From an uncultured Oscillospiraceae bacterium (lineage in GTDB: Bacteria > Bacillota_A > Clostridia > Oscillospirales > Oscillospiraceae), in the NCBI GenBank assembly GCA_900762245.1, contig CAAFFR010000193.1, forward strand, positions 1-46,135: DNA of 46,135 nt. Direction: 5' to 3'. Of the stretch, positions 7,242 through 15,018 are shown piece after piece (the first letter of the stretch is position 1; each line of letters starts with the position of its first letter). Under the pieces are notes generated by a model that was not told where the DNA came from, ran no database searches, and was given only the letters and a program-made list of their open reading frames with translations. The translations under genes were made by a program, and so were the position numbers.

Positions 7242-8696
7242 TCAGAACTGGAAGTAGATAAAGGGATTGTAGCTGTCACCCACCAGACAAGCGGTGGACA
7301 GCAGCAGAAAAATGACGGGAATGATGGAGTAGAAACATATATTCCAGATTTTTGCCAGTGCGCCATGGCTGTTGGCATAGGCTTCCAGCCAGATACGCAG
7401 ATTCTTCGCCAGGGGGAAGCTGGCAAGGATGGATACAAGCAGAAGATATTGATTACTCTGCAGCTGAATCTCCGCAGTGAAGCTGGTGAGAGGATTTCCA
7501 TTGGCACCAAAGAGGCTGCGGACCAGTGTCATGCCCAGCTCTACATTGGTAAAGCGGAAGATGACCCAGCCGATCAGAACCACCACAAGCAAATACACAT
7601 TGGAGATCACCGGAACCTTTTCCAGCCATTTCTTCAATACGAAGCGCTCCAGCATCAGGAACAGGAAGAACCACAATCCCCACAGCAGGAAGTTCCAGCT
7701 GGCACCGTGCCAGATTCCGGTGAGCGCCCAGACCACAAAGGTATTAAAGATCATTCTGCCCTTACTGCAGCGGCTGCCGCCCAGAGGGATGTACACATAG
7801 TCCCGGAAGAAGGTTCCCAGAGACATATGCCAGCGCCGCCAGAATTCGGTAACGGTGCGGGAAAGATAGGGATAATTGAAATTCTCCAGATAGTGAAGAC
7901 CCAGCATCCGGCCCATACCGATGGCCATGTCGGAATAAGCAGAAAAATCCAGATAAATATGCAGGGCATACGCACCGATGCCCACCCATGCCCCCAATAC
8001 AGAAATGGAACGCAGGATCTCCGCATTGGCGGCAAACTGTGCGGCATCAGAAGCAACGCTGTCTGCCAGAATCAGGGAATCTGCCAGTGCACCGCAGGGA
8101 TTGGCCAGCAGCACCTTCTTGGCAAGGCCGCCGCAGAACCGGGAGACACCGGGCGCCCATTCCGGATTGCGGGGCTCGCCGCTGAACAGTTCCCTGTCGA
8201 TGGTCTTATAGCGGACAATGGGACCGGCAATGCACTGATGGAACAGCGCCGCGTATAGCAGAACATTCCAGTAGCTTTTCTGGGCCTGGGCATCGCCCCG
8301 ATAGACATCCACCACATAAGTAAGCAGCTGGAAGGTATAGAACGAAATGCCGATGGGCAGAGCAATCTTTTGCACAAACTCCGGAACCGGGCCAAAAATA
8401 CTGCAGATCAAGCCTGCATACTTAAAATAGCCAATGAGTCCGATGTCGATGACTGCCGCCAGCAGGACCCACAGTTTTCCCTTTTCCGGCTGGCGCTCCA
8501 CCTGGCTGGCGCAAAACCAGGAGACCAGGGCCATAAACATCAATAGGAGCGTATATTTGGGGTCACCCCAGGCGTAGAACACCAGAGAGAAAATCAGCAG
8601 GACTAAATTTTGCTGTTTCTGGGTGCGGCACAGGGCGTAGCCTGCCAATGACAGGGAGAAAAAAGCGTATAAAAAAATCAAGCTTGAAAAAACCAT
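7242..8696 (-). CDS. MBOAT-family O-acyltransferase (AlgI/DltB-like)
   Basis: A 484-residue multi-pass membrane protein of the membrane-bound O-acyltransferase family, which carries acyl (usually acetyl) groups across the membrane for transfer to wall or capsular polymers. Conserved segments are PIGISFYTFQLLTYVVDVYRG, AGPIVRY, YSDMAIGMGRMLG, FWRRWHMSLGTFFRDYVYIP (His about 290) and GIWHGASWNFLLWG (catalytic-type His about 330). Length is normal for AlgI. A near-perfect promoter lies just upstream. Pairing with a DHHW protein is the standard arrangement for surface-polymer O-acetylation; no dlt genes accompany it, so alanylation is unlikely. Confidence 0.93.
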   Translation of the reverse strand: MVFSSLIFLYAFFSLSLAGYALCRTQKQQNLVLLIFSLVFYAWGDPKYTLLLMFMALVSWFCASQVERQPEKGKLWVLLAAVIDIGLIGYFKYAGLICSIFGPVPEFVQKIALPIGISFYTFQLLTYVVDVYRGDAQAQKSYWNVLLYAALFHQCIAGPIVRYKTIDRELFSGEPRNPEWAPGVSRFCGGLAKKVLLANPCGALADSLILADSVASDAAQFAANAEILRSISVLGAWVGIGAYALHIYLDFSAYSDMAIGMGRMLGLHYLENFNYPYLSRTVTEFWRRWHMSLGTFFRDYVYIPLGGSRCSKGRMIFNTFVVWALTGIWHGASWNFLLWGLWFFLFLMLERFVLKKWLEKVPVISNVYLLVVVLIGWVIFRFTNVELGMTLVRSLFGANGNPLTSFTAEIQLQSNQYLLLVSILASFPLAKNLRIWLEAYANSHGALAKIWNICFYSIIPVIFLLLSTACLVGDSYNPFIYFQF

Positions 8697-8732
8697 GCTG
8701 TTATCCTTCTTTATCTGCGATAATCTCCGGTT

Positions 8733-8761
8733 ATTATACTCGCAATCTCCTCATTTGGCAA
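8733..8761 (-). promoter_or_regulatory. Promoter of the MBOAT-DHHW operon
   Basis: On the minus strand, TTGCCA (8756-8761) is followed by 17 bases and a perfect TATAAT (8733-8738), about 37 bases before the MBOAT start. An AAGGA site precedes the ATG. Confidence 0.85.
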
Positions 8762-8784
8762 CTAATATTCTGACAAAACCCATC

Positions 8785-8813
8785 TTGATTCCCCTCTTTA
8801 AATCTGTTATCAT
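8785..8813 (+). promoter_or_regulatory. Promoter of the ArsC/Spx-like gene
   Basis: TTGATT (8785-8790), a 17-base spacer and TATCAT (8808-8813), with the start codon 22 bases downstream. It diverges from the MBOAT promoter, and the two -35 boxes are about 24 bases apart. Confidence 0.6.
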
Positions 8814-8835
8814 GAAAAAGAAAGGAGTTGTTAGG

Positions 8836-9189
8836 ATGCTGTTTTTAGAATATCCCCCCTGCTCTACCTGCAAAAAGGCCAAAAACTGGCTGGAGGAGCA
8901 TGGTGTTGCCTACACCGCCCGGCATATTAAGGAAGAAAATCCCAGCTACGAGGAATTGAAGCGCTGGCTGGAAATCAGCGGTCTGCCTGTGAAGAAATTC
9001 TTCAACACCAGCGGTCTGCTGTACAAGTCCCTGGGACTCAAGGACAAGCTGCCCCAAATGTCTGTTGAGGAACAGCTGGGGCTGCTGGCTACCGACGGTA
9101 TGCTGGTAAAGCGTCCCTTTGTGGTGACCGATGACAGCAAAGTGTTGACGGGATTTAAGGAAAAAGAATGGGCAGAAGCTTTGCTGTAA
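8836..9189 (+). CDS. ArsC/Spx-family thioredoxin-fold protein
   Basis: A 117-residue single-domain protein of the arsenate reductase/Spx superfamily. A CSTC motif (Cys9 and Cys12) opens a thioredoxin-like fold, followed by SGLPVKKFFNTSGLLYKSLGLKDKLP and DGMLVKRPFVV, which are typical. Members may be glutaredoxin-like reductases or, for Spx, RNA polymerase-binding regulators. The sequence does not settle which, and no ars genes are nearby, so arsenate reduction is not implied. I chose the start at 8836 because AAAGGAG lies eight bases upstream and the promoter fits; the frame is open further 5' but passes through the promoter. It is a single-gene unit with its own terminator. Confidence 0.88.
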   Translation: MLFLEYPPCSTCKKAKNWLEEHGVAYTARHIKEENPSYEELKRWLEISGLPVKKFFNTSGLLYKSLGLKDKLPQMSVEEQLGLLATDGMLVKRPFVVTDDSKVLTGFKEKEWAEALL

Positions 9190-9190
9190 G

Positions 9191-9226
9191 AAAACCACCG
9201 TATGTTAATTCATACGGTGGTTTTTT
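9191..9226 (+). terminator. Intrinsic terminator of the ArsC-like gene
   Basis: AAAACCACCGTATG (9191-9204) pairs perfectly with CATACGGTGGTTTT (9211-9224), followed by more Ts. It starts one base after the stop codon. Confidence 0.95.
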
Positions 9227-9270
9227 CAGGTTCTATGTCAATCGTTGGGGGAGAGCCAAATAAGATTGGA

Positions 9271-9292
9271 GCGTGCTGCATCAGCAGCACGC
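9271..9292 (-). terminator. Hairpin downstream of the CD1247-type gene
   Basis: GCGTGCTGC (9271-9279) pairs perfectly with GCAGCACGC (9284-9292) around a four-base loop. It lies 27 bases past the leftward stop codon. The minus-strand tail is only mildly T-rich, so termination is probable but not certain. Confidence 0.5.
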
Positions 9293-9319
9293 CCCGTATT
9301 GCGCTTCAGAAAGGTCGGA

Positions 9320-9769
9320 TTACTCTTCGTCCTCGTCGTCGAAGGAGAACTCCAGAGTTTCACCGCAGTTGGGGCAGGTCATGGAGCCCTTTTCCAGAAC
9401 TTCCTCGTCGAAGTTGATGATCTCGCCGCAGGCGCACTCCACCTCGTAGATGGTGGAATCCTCATCGCCGAAATCAAAGCCTTCTTCGTAGTCTTCGTCC
9501 TCGTCCCACTCGTCCAGCTCGTCTTCCTCATCGTCGAAGTCATCTTCCTCGTCCATGATGAAGTCCTCGATGGCATCCAGATCCTCTTCGATCTCGTCCA
9601 GCTCATCGGAAATGGCGATGGTGGTTTCCTCGATGTCGGTGATGCGCTTGGCCATGTCACCCAGCAGGTCCACGATAGCAGCAATCATCTTGCCCTCGTC
9701 CTTCTCGGTGTCCAGCTTCAGGCCGTCCATCAGGCCCTTCAGGTATGCGGACTTTTCAGAAATGGTCAT
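9320..9769 (-). CDS. CD1247-type protein: helical N-domain, acidic linker, zinc ribbon
   Basis: A 149-residue protein of unknown function that I recognise from Clostridia as a CD1247 N-terminal-domain protein. The N-terminus (about 1-65, SEKSAYLKGLMDGL...GKMIAAIVDLL) is predicted helical and possibly coiled coil. A very acidic stretch (about 57-104) follows. The C-terminus has two Cys pairs, C112/C114 and C132/C135, which should form a zinc ribbon, and then an acidic tail. The start is at 9769, where AAAGGAG is well spaced; an in-frame ATG at 9787 overlaps that site and is unlikely. Its upstream gap contains a dispersed repeat and its own promoter is unclear. It lies downstream of efp, but a terminator separates them. 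Confidence 0.85.
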   Translation of the reverse strand: MTISEKSAYLKGLMDGLKLDTEKDEGKMIAAIVDLLGDMAKRITDIEETTIAISDELDEIEEDLDAIEDFIMDEEDDFDDEEDELDEWDEDEDYEEGFDFGDEDSTIYEVECACGEIINFDEEVLEKGSMTCPNCGETLEFSFDDEDEE

Positions 9770-9797
9770 TGTATTTGCTCCTTTCATATCAATCCGG

Positions 9798-9885
9798 TGT
9801 CATTGCGAGGAGCGAAGCGACGTGGCAATCCCCTTATATCCTGAGGAGATCGCCACACCAGTGTGCGCACTGGTTCGCGATGACA
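9798..9885. repeat. Dispersed modular inverted repeat, copy 1 (inverted order)
   Basis: It begins TGTCATTGCGAGGAGCGAAG and ends CACTGGTTCGCGATGACA. The terminal bases are inverted repeats of each other, and internal modules are shared with copies at 15472-15576 and 21848-21960. Here the GAGGAGCGAAGCGACG module comes first and the CACACCAGTGTGCGCACTGG module last, opposite to the other two full copies. It lies between efp and the CD1247-type gene. No transposase is present. Confidence 0.9.
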
Positions 9886-9900
9886 ACCTAATTTTGAAAC

Positions 9901-9925
9901 AGGGGACGATTGTGCATCGTCCCCT
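9901..9925 (-). terminator. Hairpin downstream of efp
   Basis: AGGGGACGAT (9901-9910) pairs with ATCGTCCCCT (9916-9925). On the minus strand it is followed by GTTTCAAAATT, a moderate U tract. It is placed 17 bases past the efp stop and probably ends that transcript. Confidence 0.65.
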
Positions 9926-9942
9926 ATTGCCTGTGTTTCTAA

Positions 9943-10506
9943 TTAAGCCTTGGAACGGCCCAGGTACTCGCCGGTACGAGTGTCGATCTGGATCTTGTCG
10001 CCCTCGTTGATGAAGAGGGGCACCTTGACCTCAGCGCCGGTCTCAACGGTAGCGGGCTTGGTGACGTTGGTAGCAGTGTTGCCAGCGAAGCCAGGCTCGG
10101 TCTCGGTGACGACCAGGTCAACAAAGTTGGGGACTTCAACGCCGAAGACCTTGCCCTTGTAGCTCATGACGGTGCAGATGTCGTTCTCCTTGACGAACTT
10201 GAAGGAATCGTCCAGGTTGGAAGCGTCGATGGGCTCCAGCTCATAGGTCTCCTGATCCATGAAGTAGTACAGCTCGCCGTCGTTGTAGGAGTACTCCATC
10301 TTCTTTCTCTCAATGAAAGCGGTGGGGAACTTGGCAGAGGGGTTCAGGGAAGTTTCGGTCACGCCGCCGGTGATGACGTTCTTCATCTTGACGCGGACAA
10401 AAGCAGCACCCTTACCAGGCTTGACGTGCTGGAACTCGATGACCTGCATAACCTTGCCGTCCATCTCGAAAGTGATACCATTGCGAATATCGCCTGCAGA
10501 AATCAT
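9943..10506 (-). CDS. efp: Translation elongation factor P
   Basis: A 187-residue EF-P, which binds the ribosome between the P and E sites and relieves stalling at polyproline. The KOW-like N-domain carries the loop VKPGKGAAF with Lys32 at the tip. Two OB domains follow, ending in the conserved [17 protein letters not shown] signature. The PGKG loop is the bacterial lysine type; no EpmA/EpmB or other modification genes are in the window. A strong AGGAGG site precedes the ATG. It is downstream of an M24 aminopeptidase gene, a common pairing, but has its own promoter in the gap. Confidence 0.98.
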   Translation of the reverse strand: MISAGDIRNGITFEMDGKVMQVIEFQHVKPGKGAAFVRVKMKNVITGGVTETSLNPSAKFPTAFIERKKMEYSYNDGELYYFMDQETYELEPIDASNLDDSFKFVKENDICTVMSYKGKVFGVEVPNFVDLVVTETEPGFAGNTATNVTKPATVETGAEVKVPLFINEGDKIQIDTRTGEYLGRSKA

Positions 10507-10574
10507 TGTATTTATCCTCCTAAGAATGCCTTCCCTTGTGGGAGGCGAATATAGTACATAGCTTTAGCTCATAT

Positions 10575-10603
10575 ATCATACCGCAAATCGGCAAAATATG
10601 CAA
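10575..10603 (-). promoter_or_regulatory. Promoter of efp
   Basis: On the minus strand, TTGCAT (10598-10603), a 17-base spacer and TATGAT (10575-10580), about 70 bases before the efp start. It lies in the gap after the M24 peptidase, so efp can be expressed independently. Confidence 0.75.
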
Positions 10604-10621
10604 GGGGTTTTCCGAAAAAAC

Positions 10622-11686
10622 TTATACAATAATCAAGTTCTTGGGGCTTGCGGTAATGTCAACAACGCCATCTTCGGTGATAATGGTCACATCCTCGATG
10701 CGGACACCGAATTTACCGGGCAGGTAGATGCCGGGTTCTGCGGAGCAGACAGCACCCAGGGGCATGGGATTGGTATTGCCGGGGTTGGGATTGGGGGCCT
10801 CATGAATCTCCAGACCCAGGCTGTGGCCGTAGCCATGGCCGAAATATTCGCCGTAGCCGGCATCGGTGATGACCTTCCGGGCCACTGCATCGATATCACG
10901 GCCGATGACACCGGCCTTGGTAGCAGCGATGGCAGCTTCCTGTGCCTTCAGGACGGTATTGTAGACTCCCTTCATTTCCTCAGTGGCATAGCCAACAGCA
11001 ACGGTACGGGTCATATCGGAGCAGTAGCCCATATAGGAAGCGCCAAAGTCCATGGTGACAAAGTCGCCTTCCTGAATGACACGCTCACCGGCAACACCAT
11101 GGGGCAGGCTGGTATTGGGACCGGAAACCACGATGGGGTCAAAGGCCAGGCCGGTGCCGCCGTTCTTGTACATGCAGTAAATCAGTTCTGCCTGGAGCTG
11201 AAGTTCGGTCATGCCGGGCTTGATACGGGTGATGACCTCGGAGAAAGCCTTATCGGTGATGGCCTGGGCCTTCTTCATCAGGTCCAGCTCCCATTCTTCC
11301 TTGGTACCGCGGAAGCCGTTGATCTCCTTGTTAAAGGGGACCAGCTTGGCATTCAGGTTCTTTTCGTAGCCCATCAGTTCGCCAACGGTGAGGTAATTTT
11401 CCTCATAGCCCAGAGTCTTGACACCGAAATCGGCAATGGCATCGTTGAGGCGCTTATAGAAGCCGGTAAACTGGTTAATGGGAAGAACCTCGAAATACTT
11501 GAGGTTTGCTTCGGCAGATTCAATGTAGCGGCTGTCAGTAAAGTAACGGCAGCCCTTCTTGGTGACGATGGCAACGCCCTCGGAGATGTCGAACTCGGCA
11601 CCGTAATGGCGGCTGTAGCGGGAGGTCAGCAGCAGGGCGTCCACTTCCTCATTCAGCAGGGACAGGTACTTGTCAATGTTTCTCAT
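10622..11686 (-). CDS. M24-family Xaa-Pro aminopeptidase
   Basis: A 354-residue cytosolic metallopeptidase of the creatinase/prolidase fold, expected to cleave N-terminal residues or dipeptides with Pro at the second position. The N-terminal creatinase-like domain (about 1-120) is followed by the pita-bread catalytic domain. The five metal ligands are visible in MDFGASYMGYCSDMTRT (two Asp), GHGYGHSLG (His), SAEPGIY (Glu) and VRIEDV (Glu). Length is normal. It follows yqeG by three bases, so the two are co-transcribed. PepP and PepQ/YpdF subtypes cannot be separated from sequence alone. Confidence 0.95.
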   Translation of the reverse strand: MRNIDKYLSLLNEEVDALLLTSRYSRHYGAEFDISEGVAIVTKKGCRYFTDSRYIESAEANLKYFEVLPINQFTGFYKRLNDAIADFGVKTLGYEENYLTVGELMGYEKNLNAKLVPFNKEINGFRGTKEEWELDLMKKAQAITDKAFSEVITRIKPGMTELQLQAELIYCMYKNGGTGLAFDPIVVSGPNTSLPHGVAGERVIQEGDFVTMDFGASYMGYCSDMTRTVAVGYATEEMKGVYNTVLKAQEAAIAATKAGVIGRDIDAVARKVITDAGYGEYFGHGYGHSLGLEIHEAPNPNPGNTNPMPLGAVCSAEPGIYLPGKFGVRIEDVTIITEDGVVDITASPKNLIIV

Positions 11687-11689
11687 AGG

Positions 11690-12190
11690 TCAGATTCTCC
11701 TTTTTCTTGCAGCAAAAATAAAAGGCTTTTCCAGCACATGGCGGGCTTTCAGCCAGAAATTATGGTTATCGATGGCCTTCACCAGAATGGAAGTGACGCC
11801 TGCGCCGTTGGCACCCAGGGTATCGGTATAAATCTGGTCACCGATCAGGGCAGCTTCGGATGCGGGGATGCCATACTTGGCAAGGCATTCGTTGATTCCC
11901 TTGGGAAAGGGTTTTTTCGCATGGGTAATGCAGGAAAGCTTGTTTTCCCGGCAGAACTTGGGGACCCGGTCATTATGGCTGTTGGAAACGATGCACAGCT
12001 TGATATCCTCCAGGGCATTCATCTTTTGCAGCCAGGCGGACATTTCCTCCGTGGGAACAGTAGTTGTGTAGGGTACGATGGTATTGTCGAAATCCAGCAT
12101 CAGCAGCCGGATGCTTCGGGACCGGAGCAATTCCGGGGTAATGTCTGTGGTCTTGTCCGCAATGATCTTGGGTAAGAAGGATAAGGGCAT
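11690..12190 (-). CDS. yqeG: YqeG-family HAD phosphatase
   Basis: A 166-residue HAD-IIIA phosphatase. It has the nucleophile motif DFDNT (Asp33, Asp35), motif II Ser/Asn in CIVSNS (about 69-70), the Lys region AKKPFPKG and motif IV GDQIYTD (about 117-123). YqeG proteins are widespread in Firmicutes and usually lie near ribosome-linked genes; the physiological substrate is unknown to me. GGAGG lies just upstream of the ATG. A large palindromic repeat (12226-12342) sits immediately upstream, so the promoter may overlap that element; no clear consensus is visible. Confidence 0.93.
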   Translation of the reverse strand: MPLSFLPKIIADKTTDITPELLRSRSIRLLMLDFDNTIVPYTTTVPTEEMSAWLQKMNALEDIKLCIVSNSHNDRVPKFCRENKLSCITHAKKPFPKGINECLAKYGIPASEAALIGDQIYTDTLGANGAGVTSILVKAIDNHNFWLKARHVLEKPFIFAARKRRI

Positions 12191-12225
12191 ATTGTCCTCC
12201 GTGGTTTCATAAAATAAAGCACATC

Positions 12226-12342
12226 TCTCACCTCCCTCTCTGAGGAAGGTGCCCCGAAGGGGCGGAGGGAGTGTCGGTGGATTTCAGCACACTCCCTCAG
12301 TCACGGCTGCGCCGTGCCAGCTCCCTCAAAGAGGGAGCCAAG
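12226..12342. repeat. Palindromic CTCCCTC/GAGGGAG intergenic repeat element
   Basis: A compound element of nested hairpins: GCCCCGAAGGGGC (about 12251-12263), GGAGGGAGTGT pairing with ACACTCCCTC, CACGGCTGCGCCGTG (about 12303-12317) and CTCCCTCAAAGAGGGAG (about 12321-12337). Both ends carry CTCCCTC or GAGGGAG words. From general knowledge, elements of this type are scattered between genes in many gut Firmicutes. It separates the divergent yqeG and 12379 genes and carries no open frame of note. Confidence 0.8.
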
Positions 12343-12378
12343 TTTTTATGATTATACCACGGAATGGAGGGTTTGTCC

Positions 12379-13086
12379 ATGGGGATTCCCTGTTATCTTG
12401 CCATGACGGCAGCGGAAATGTTGGGAAATGCTGCAATGCCGGAAAACACTGGATGGATGGCCTGTCAATTTTCGTCATGGAATGACGGACTTTCCAATCT
12501 GCCCTCCACCCTTCCTGCCGGTTGTGTACTGATGCTCAACGATGAGACCCCCATCTGTGGACATGACCCCCAGAGGATTTTGGGGGAATTGCAGGAATGT
12601 ATTGCCCGCTTTTCCTGCCGCTGCCTGGTTCTTGATTTTCAGCGTCCCGGAAATCAGGAGGCAGAGGAATTGATTCCTTTCCTGATGAAGCTTCCCTGTC
12701 CGCTGGTGGTATCCCTGCCCTACGTCCGGGATAATTGCGGTGTACTGCTCCCCCCTGCTCCCCTTTCCACCTCTCTGGAAGATTACCTTTCCCCATGGAG
12801 AGGCCGTGAAATCTGGGTGGAGCTTGCGCTGGATGGGGAAATCCTCACTCTGACAGAACAGGGAGCCAAAACGATTCCTCTGCCCTATCCGAATCTGGGT
12901 ACGGAGGGATTCCGGGACGATGCCCTGCACTGTCATTACCGGACGCAGCTAACGGATACCTGCGCCGAATTTACCCTCTGGCGGACTATGGATGATTTGC
13001 GGGATCTGATAAAGGAAGCCGAAACGCTGGGGTGTACGGCCGTTATGGGGCTGTATCAGGAACTGTATTCTACGGAAAAACTGTAG
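12379..13086 (+). CDS. Protein of unknown function
   Basis: A 235-residue protein I do not recognise. Alternating hydrophobic strands and charged helices (RCLVLDFQRPGNQEAEELIPFL, PLVVSLPYV, REIWVELALDGEIL, LRDLIKEAETLGCTAVMGLY) suggest a soluble alpha/beta or TIM-barrel-like fold without a signal peptide or membrane helix. There are several Cys residues but no clear metal-binding pattern. The start at 12379 is chosen because GGAGGG lies seven bases upstream; an in-frame ATG at 12364 overlaps that site. It is a single-gene unit between a repeat element and a perfect palindromic terminator that includes its own stop codon. Confidence 0.75.
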   Translation: MGIPCYLAMTAAEMLGNAAMPENTGWMACQFSSWNDGLSNLPSTLPAGCVLMLNDETPICGHDPQRILGELQECIARFSCRCLVLDFQRPGNQEAEELIPFLMKLPCPLVVSLPYVRDNCGVLLPPAPLSTSLEDYLSPWRGREIWVELALDGEILTLTEQGAKTIPLPYPNLGTEGFRDDALHCHYRTQLTDTCAEFTLWRTMDDLRDLIKEAETLGCTAVMGLYQELYSTEKL

Positions 13087-13117
13087 GGCGGGGTCATGAC
13101 CCCGCCCTACAGTTTTT
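13076..13117. terminator. Perfect 42-bp palindrome acting as a bidirectional terminator
   Basis: Positions 13076-13117 are an exact palindrome centred on TCATGA (AAAAACTGTAGGGCGGGG then its complement), flanked by A and T tracts. The stop codon TAG of the rightward gene (13084-13086) lies inside the left arm, and the leftward gene ends at 13123. It can terminate both convergent transcripts. Confidence 0.9.
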
Positions 13118-13122
13118 TGTTG

Positions 13123-14445
13123 TTAATCCACCGTCAGTTCCACGCCGTTGATGAGAACGGAGGTGACCTTGTCTACGTCGATGATGCGGTTGAACATATA
13201 CGTCAATTGATTATGAATGTCCTTTTCGCCATTGGAAGCACTGTCAATCACGCCAAACACGGTATTATCCACAGCATCTCCCCGAAGTATATACTCTTCC
13301 CCATCTTCATAAAGAATCGAAACACTATCCACATTATCTGCATTGATATAGGTTTCACCATCGTGCACTTCATGCAAGAACTCTAAATTCGTCACATCGA
13401 TTTGAAAGGAAATCGGTGTCACCAAAATACTCCCATTGCCTGCTGTCACATGTTTCAATGCGCTTCCCTCAAGCGGAATGGTAATATGAGGGCCAATTTG
13501 ATCATACTCTGCATAATAACGCACATCTCTCAGATAAACATAAGCACATTCTATGCGCCATTCCTCCTGCGTCATATCCAGACCATCCGGCATATTGCTA
13601 AATTCCTCAAACCGGACTTCTCCCATTTCTTCCTTAGCTTTTTCAACAGCTTCATCCGGAGTAAATTCCGCCCGAATTTGTTCATCCAGCCCCATGATAA
13701 TTTCGTGAATCTCCTCGTCTGTCCGAGGTTCTTCTTCACTTGGGAAAGAAATTACCAAGTCCTCTCCGCGGAGATGTACTCCACTATTTTGCAAGTAAAA
13801 CGTTGCGGCTAAGCAGGTATCCGTGGTTTTTTCCTCAATGATGTAGTCATAGCCATATTGATTCATGCCATGGGGCGCCCCATTCAAATTCAGCATACCG
13901 TTCTCAAACACTTCATAGCAGGAAACTCCCTTGGGATTTTCCAGCAGATAAGTAACGAAACCGCAGCCACTTTGTTCATCATACAAGAATCCATCCACCG
14001 TCAGGGTGTAATCCCCATAAGAAATTGACTGTCCCACCGGAGATACATAAGGCGCAACATCCTCTGCCACAACGGTTTCATCGGCTTGCACCCGGTCGAA
14101 GGCGGGGTTGGTATACTGGGAGCCGGGCTTTTCCGGGTCGGACCAATAGGTGATGTCCTTATGGTCATAGCCCGTTTTGTCACCGAAGATGGATGTGATC
14201 ATTTCCTCCGGGCTGTCGAAGATCACATAGCCCACCACGGCATAGGCTGTCACCGCCAGCATGGTGACAATCATCACAGCAGCGATCAGGTTGCGGATCA
14301 TTCTCCCTGTGTTTATGCTTCGTTTTTTCATAGCTGATTCCTCCTTTTGGATCATAGCGGAGGAATCCTGCACCGTCAGCTCACTTCTCAGCAGGCGGCT
14401 TTCTTCCACCTCGCCGATGGCGAGGAACAGTTCTTCTCTGGTCAT
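13123..14445 (-). CDS. Membrane-anchored anti-sigma-like protein (DUF4179-type)
   Basis: A 440-residue protein with a cytoplasmic N-terminus (about 1-50), one transmembrane helix (about 51-73) and a long extracellular region. The position and layout match anti-sigma proteins of the DUF4179 kind that partner ECF-like sigma factors in Clostridia. Its start codon overlaps the sigma gene's stop by four bases (ATGA), which strongly suggests coupled translation. The extracellular part contains beta-rich segments such as SYGDYTLTVDGFLYDEQSG and a charged helical stretch (about 245-290). It has no zinc-binding HxxxCxxC motif, so it is not a ZAS-type anti-sigma. The sensed signal is unknown. Confidence 0.75.
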   Translation of the reverse strand: MTREELFLAIGEVEESRLLRSELTVQDSSAMIQKEESAMKKRSINTGRMIRNLIAAVMIVTMLAVTAYAVVGYVIFDSPEEMITSIFGDKTGYDHKDITYWSDPEKPGSQYTNPAFDRVQADETVVAEDVAPYVSPVGQSISYGDYTLTVDGFLYDEQSGCGFVTYLLENPKGVSCYEVFENGMLNLNGAPHGMNQYGYDYIIEEKTTDTCLAATFYLQNSGVHLRGEDLVISFPSEEEPRTDEEIHEIIMGLDEQIRAEFTPDEAVEKAKEEMGEVRFEEFSNMPDGLDMTQEEWRIECAYVYLRDVRYYAEYDQIGPHITIPLEGSALKHVTAGNGSILVTPISFQIDVTNLEFLHEVHDGETYINADNVDSVSILYEDGEEYILRGDAVDNTVFGVIDSASNGEKDIHNQLTYMFNRIIDVDKVTSVLINGVELTVD

Positions 14446-15002
14446 ACCGCATAGCCCTCCTGTGTCAGGTACTTTTTCAGCTTCTCCCGGGTACGGGAAA
14501 GAGTCCGCAGGACAGTGTCAGGCTTCATGCCGTAACGTGCCGCAATCGCTCCGCTTTCTTCCACGAAGAAATACCTCCGCAGGAAAATATCCTGCTCCCG
14601 TCTTGGGAGGGTATTGAGAAAGCAGCGGATTGTCTTTGCCAGTTCCCTGCCGTTGAGGTCATCCTCTACGCTGCCGGGAGCTGCAATGCAGGCCGACAGT
14701 TCTTCCAGAACCAGTTCCAGCTCTCCCCCGCCCCGTTTCTGGGCAGCAAAGCTGCGCCAGCGGGAAAAGGCGAGGTTGCGGGTGATCTTGGCAAGGAACA
14801 TTTTCAGGATATTGGGCCGTTTGGGTGGAATGGAATGCCATACTTTTAAGTAAGTATCACTGACAGTTTCCTCTGCGTCCTGGGGATCGTTCAATATGGA
14901 ATTGGCAAGTTTGAAGCAGTAGGGGCCGTATTTCCGGTCGGTCTCCATCACTGCCCGCTCCTCCCGGGCGAAATACAGGTCGAGAATTTCTTCATCTTCC
15001 AT
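14442..15002 (-). CDS. ECF-like sigma-70 family RNA polymerase sigma factor
   Basis: A 186-residue two-domain sigma factor. Region 2 (about 14-80) includes YCFKLANSILNDPQDAEETVSDTYLKVW and the DNA-binding FLAKITRNLAFSRWR. Region 4 (about 120-178) includes LNTLPRREQDIFLRRYFFVEESGAIAARYGM and the helix-turn-helix TVLRTLSRTREKLKKYL. There is no region 1 or 3, as expected for group 4 factors. It is the first gene of the sigma/anti-sigma pair. No sigma-A promoter is visible upstream, which would fit autoregulation. AGGAGG precedes the ATG. Confidence 0.93.
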   Translation of the reverse strand: MEDEEILDLYFAREERAVMETDRKYGPYCFKLANSILNDPQDAEETVSDTYLKVWHSIPPKRPNILKMFLAKITRNLAFSRWRSFAAQKRGGGELELVLEELSACIAAPGSVEDDLNGRELAKTIRCFLNTLPRREQDIFLRRYFFVEESGAIAARYGMKPDTVLRTLSRTREKLKKYLTQEGYAV

Positions 15003-15018
15003 GTGGGTTCCTCCTTTT

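Noticed and set aside
8836..9189. Dedicated arsenate resistance gene
   Set aside because: No arsB, arsR or acr3 is nearby, and the family is broad, so only a generic ArsC/Spx-like label is supported.
10598..12175. A 525-codon plus-strand open frame opposite the M24 peptidase and yqeG
   Set aside because: It crosses two well-supported minus-strand genes and resembles no family; a shadow of GC-skewed codons.
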